Origin: Bacteroidales bacterium
GTDB taxonomy: Bacteria; Bacteroidota; Bacteroidia; Bacteroidales; UBA7960
Length of the DNA stretch: 8,606 nt
NCBI GenBank assembly: GCA_003557765.1
Contig: PWNO01000139.1
Coordinates: 1 to 8,606, forward strand
Direction: 5' to 3'
A model generated the notes under the pieces. The model searched no databases and was not told the DNA's origin. It worked only from the letters and a program-made list of their open reading frames with translations. Below are positions 5,963-8,606 of this stretch, piece after piece. A program made the position numbers and the translations under genes. How positions within the stretch are numbered: the stretch's first letter is position 1; every line of letters starts with the position of its first letter.

Positions 5963-6771
5963 ATGTACATCTCATCCAAACAGCCTTGCACTGGGAAGAT
6001 CCTGATAAGAATCTTGTTATGTTTGATGACAAGCTCGCTGAGATAGCCACCCATCCCGACTTGGTTGTGCTTCCCGAAATGTTCACCACGGGGTTTACGA
6101 TGAATCCGCAATACGTGGCTGAGCATATGGAAGGCAAAACCATGCAATGGATGGAGGATAAGGCCCGGATGCTGGATGCCGTCATCACGGGAAGCCTTGT
6201 GATCAAAGCGGGTCACAAATACTATAACCGGCTGATTTGGATGCCCCCTGACGGGAAGTATCAGCAATATGATAAAAAGCATTTGTTCACCTTTGCCGGC
6301 GAAAACAAACATTATACGCCCGGGAGGGATAAGCTGATCGTAGAGCTGAATGGGTGGAAGGTTTTGCCCGTGATTTGTTACGATTTACGTTTCCCGGCCT
6401 GGTGCCGTAATAGCTATGATGAGCAGGATGGCTTTGCTTATGATTGCCTGTTGAATGTTGCCAACTGGCCAGGAAGCCGCAGTCACGCCTGGCGCGTGCT
6501 GCTTATGGCCCGGGCCATTGAAAACCAGGCATATGTCATTGGTTTGAACCGTGTAGGAGAGGGCAATGGCATCGAATATTCTGGAGATTCTGGTGTGATT
6601 GATCCCAAAGGAGAAAACCTGTCGAACATCCCACCATACAAGGAGACAGCAGAGACAATCAACATGCCAAGATGTCAACTTGAAAGCTTCAGGGATACTT
6701 TTCGCTCCTGGGCTGACTGGGATCTTTTTGAGCTTAAATCATATCAAGCTCGAGACGGAGATTCTCAATGA
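5950..6771 (+). CDS. yafV: Omega-amidase, nitrilase superfamily (YafV-like)
   Basis: This 273-residue cytoplasmic carbon-nitrogen hydrolase is close to E. coli YafV and the Nit2 omega-amidases. These hydrolyse alpha-ketoglutaramate to 2-oxoglutarate and ammonia. The catalytic set is complete: E43 in [10 protein letters not shown]109 in YDKKHLF, C143 in VICYDLRFP, plus the supporting E118. [39 protein letters not shown] sequence and the [11 protein letters not shown] segment are typical. ATG 5950 is chosen because the conserved N-terminus begins there; it overlaps the end of the aminotransferase gene by 13 bases, suggesting translational coupling. The family normally ends near the FELK position; here about ten extra residues ([10 protein letters not shown]) follow, encoded opposite the last codons of parE. 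The two stop codons overlap tail to tail by 38 bases. Confidence 0.93.
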   Translation: MQNLNVHLIQTALHWEDPDKNLVMFDDKLAEIATHPDLVVLPEMFTTGFTMNPQYVAEHMEGKTMQWMEDKARMLDAVITGSLVIKAGHKYYNRLIWMPPDGKYQQYDKKHLFTFAGENKHYTPGRDKLIVELNGWKVLPVICYDLRFPAWCRNSYDEQDGFAYDCLLNVANWPGSRSHAWRVLLMARAIENQAYVIGLNRVGEGNGIEYSGDSGVIDPKGENLSNIPPYKETAETINMPRCQLESFRDTFRSWADWDLFELKSYQARDGDSQ

Positions 6772-8569
6772 TAAACTGTTGCCGCTCCGGCGTGTTTTTC
6801 CCCATATAAAACCGTAATATCTCATTTAAGCTGAGATCCTTTCTCAGGATCACCGGGTCCAGCCGAATGTCTTTTCCGATGAAATGACTGAACTCGTCCG
6901 GGGAAATCTCACCCAGACCTTTGAAACGTGTAATTTCAGGGTTGCCTTTTAAGGCTTTCACTGCCTGGTCTTTTTCCTGTTCAGTGTAACAATAACGGGT
7001 GGTTTTTTTGTTTCTGACACGGAAGAGGGGGGTTTGCAGGATGTACAGATGGCCGTTTCTGACCAGGTCCGGGAAGAATTGCAGGAAGAAGGTCAGCAGA
7101 AGCAAACGGATATGCATGCCGTCTACGTCAGCATCCGTGGCGATCACGACATTGTTGTAGCGCAGGTTCTCCAGGCTCTCTTCAATGTTGAGCGCTGCCT
7201 GCAAAAGGTTGAACTCTTCGTTTTCGTATACGATCTTTTTGCTCAGTCCGTAACTGTTCAGAGGCTTCCCTTTCAGGCTGAACACGGCCTGGGTGTTTAC
7301 GTCCCTGGCCTTGGTGATGGAGCCGCTGGCCGAATCCCCCTCAGTGATAAACAAGGTCGAATCCAGGCGTTGCGGCTTGTTGTCATTGTAGTGCACACGG
7401 CAGTCGCGCAGCTTTTTGTTATGCAGACTGGCCTTCTTGACCCGCTCTCTTGCCAGCTTCTTGATGTTGGCCATGTCTTTGCGGTCCTTCTCCGACTGCA
7501 GGATCTTTTTGAGTAGCGCCTCGGCCACCTCTGATTGCATGTGCAGGTAGTTATCAAGTCGCCGCTTTAAAATGTCACCTATGTAGTTTCGAATGCTGGC
7601 ACCACTGGGTTCTATGTGTTGTGAGCCCAGCTTGGTCTTGGTCTGTGATTCAAATACCGGTTCCTGTACCTTGACGCTCAGTGCTACCATCAAAGAGGTC
7701 TTGATATCATTGGCATCGAAATCCTTTTTGTAAAATTCCCTGATCGTCCTGTTGAGCGCCTCCCTGAAAGCGGCCTGGTGTGTGCCACCCTGGCTGGTAT
7801 GCTGCCCGTTGACGAAAGAGTAGTATTCCTCACTGTACTGACTGGTGCTGTGCGTGAAAGCAAACTCCAGTTCGTCCTCCTGGATATGTATGATGGGATA
7901 ACAGATGGGTGTGTCGATTTGACGATCCAACAAGTCCAACAATCCGTTCTTTGAATGCAGCCGACGGCCATTAAAGACGATCGTTAGCCCGCGGTTCAGA
8001 AAAACGTAATTCCAGAGGAGTTGTTCGATATATTCTTCAATGAAGCGGAACTTGCCAAAAATGGTATGGTCTGGTGTGAAGGTGACCAGCGTACCGGTGC
8101 GCCCCTTGCTTTCAACTACTTCGTGCTCCCTGATCAGCTTACCGTATTCGAACTCGGCGGCTTTGGCTTTACCTTCGCGGATGGATTCGATCCGGAAGCT
8201 ATGCGACAAGGCATTGACCGCCTTGGTACCCACACCATTGAGCCCTACTGTTTTCTTAAATACCTTACTGTCGTATTTAGCCCCCGTATTGATCCTGGAT
8301 ACGCAATCCACCACCTTTCCCAACGGAATGCCCCTGCCGTAGTCGCGCACGGTGACCTGCGTTTCGTCGATGTGCACCTCAATGGTTTTACCAAAACCCA
8401 TGATGAATTCATCAATGGCATTGTCGATCACCTCCTTGATCAACACATAAATGCCATCGTCCTGGGACGCACCGTCTCCCAACTTGCCAATATACATCCC
8501 GGGCCGAAGACGAATGTGCTCTTTCCAGTCGAGTGTGCGTATGCTGTCTTCTGAATATTTTTCTGCCAT
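6734..8569 (-). CDS. parE: DNA topoisomerase IV subunit B
   Basis: This is the ATPase/TOPRIM subunit of a type IIA topoisomerase that decatenates chromosomes with ParC; 611 residues, the compact length usual for Bacteroidota ParE. The GHKL ATPase domain shows EVIDNAIDE with E46 and N50, DYGRGIPL with D76, and the glycine-rich [14 protein letters not shown] (about 109-122). The transducer has the QTK loop (309-311). The TOPRIM domain has EGDSASG with E410, and DADVDG with D479, D481 and D483, followed by the IRLLLLTFF helix. TRFKGLGEI near the C-terminus completes the fold. ATG 8569 is chosen over an in-frame TTG at 8596, because that TTG is part of the TATCTTTG promoter element and the family begins [11 protein letters not shown]. 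GyrB is the alternative; the [17 protein letters not shown] start and overall length favour ParE. A parC partner, often next to parE, is not downstream here. The 3' end overlaps the amidase gene. Confidence 0.95.
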   Translation of the reverse strand: MAEKYSEDSIRTLDWKEHIRLRPGMYIGKLGDGASQDDGIYVLIKEVIDNAIDEFIMGFGKTIEVHIDETQVTVRDYGRGIPLGKVVDCVSRINTGAKYDSKVFKKTVGLNGVGTKAVNALSHSFRIESIREGKAKAAEFEYGKLIREHEVVESKGRTGTLVTFTPDHTIFGKFRFIEEYIEQLLWNYVFLNRGLTIVFNGRRLHSKNGLLDLLDRQIDTPICYPIIHIQEDELEFAFTHSTSQYSEEYYSFVNGQHTSQGGTHQAAFREALNRTIREFYKKDFDANDIKTSLMVALSVKVQEPVFESQTKTKLGSQHIEPSGASIRNYIGDILKRRLDNYLHMQSEVAEALLKKILQSEKDRKDMANIKKLARERVKKASLHNKKLRDCRVHYNDNKPQRLDSTLFITEGDSASGSITKARDVNTQAVFSLKGKPLNSYGLSKKIVYENEEFNLLQAALNIEESLENLRYNNVVIATDADVDGMHIRLLLLTFFLQFFPDLVRNGHLYILQTPLFRVRNKKTTRYCYTEQEKDQAVKALKGNPEITRFKGLGEISPDEFSHFIGKDIRLDPVILRKDLSLNEILRFYMGKNTPERQQFIIENLRLELDMI

Positions 8570-8593
8570 ATGTGTGAATCCTGTTATTCCATG

Positions 8594-8601
8594 CAAAGAT
8601 A
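8594..8601 (-). promoter_or_regulatory. -7 element TATCTTTG of parE
   Basis: The minus strand reads TATCTTTG, a perfect match to the Bacteroidota -7 consensus TAnnTTTG, ending 24 bases before ATG 8569. Transcription would begin about 18 bases before the start codon. The -33 element would lie beyond the right edge. The position rules against the upstream TTG start. Confidence 0.6.
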
Positions 8602-8606
8602 CAAAA

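Noticed and set aside
6730..6751. Hairpin GAGCTT/AAGCTC with a 10-base loop between amidase and parE ends
   Set aside because: The stem is only 6 bp and no T-run follows on either strand, so it does not look like a terminator.
8021..8554. 177-codon plus-strand frame antisense to parE, and a 160-codon one at 7034-7516
   Set aside because: Both are antisense to conserved ATPase or TOPRIM coding sequence and have no domain signature.
8570..8596. TTG start of parE
   Set aside because: The codon is part of the TATCTTTG promoter element; the conserved protein begins at ATG 8569.

Overview
The window looks like ordinary chromosome from a member of the Bacteroidota (Bacteroidetes). Four things point there: a SusD/RagB-type outer-membrane lipoprotein; a short (about 611-residue) topoisomerase IV subunit B of the Bacteroidota type; TAnnTTTG-like -7 promoter elements; and start codons without clear Shine-Dalgarno sequences. 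No RNA genes, CRISPR arrays, insertion sequences or phage genes were seen.

Layout, left to right. A SusD-like lipoprotein gene runs on the minus strand and leaves the window at its left edge (1-1217). A 320-base gap separates it from a divergent plus-strand gene for a cytoplasmic receiver/HisKA/HATPase/receiver protein (1538-3160). In that protein the phosphate-accepting histidine is replaced by glutamine. Phosphoglycerate kinase (pgk, minus, 3231-4418) converges on it, and pgk's intrinsic terminator reaches back over the last codons and stop of the kinase-like gene. A 386-base gap follows, with repeats and candidate divergent promoters. Next is a plus-strand pair: a YbdL-type methionine/glutamine aminotransferase (4805-5962) and an overlapping YafV-type omega-amidase (5950-6771). 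Finally parE (minus, 6734-8569) converges on the amidase, and their 3' ends overlap by 38 bases. A TATCTTTG element lies 24 bases before the parE start.

How they work together. The aminotransferase and omega-amidase form a recognisable pathway: amination of the methionine keto acid with glutamine, then hydrolysis of the alpha-ketoglutaramate product, which pulls the reaction forward. The other genes are housekeeping (pgk, parE) or nutrient uptake and signalling (SusD-like, pseudo-kinase) and share no obvious pathway.

The most unusual signals are two. First, the kinase-like protein has lost the catalytic H-box but keeps a fully equipped C-terminal receiver. Second, T-rich octamers beginning with AC form an array immediately before three unrelated start codons (susD-like, pgk, aminotransferase), with nearly the same phase and spacing to the ATG. 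The two other genes with intergenic starts lack the array and instead have a -7-like box close to the ATG.
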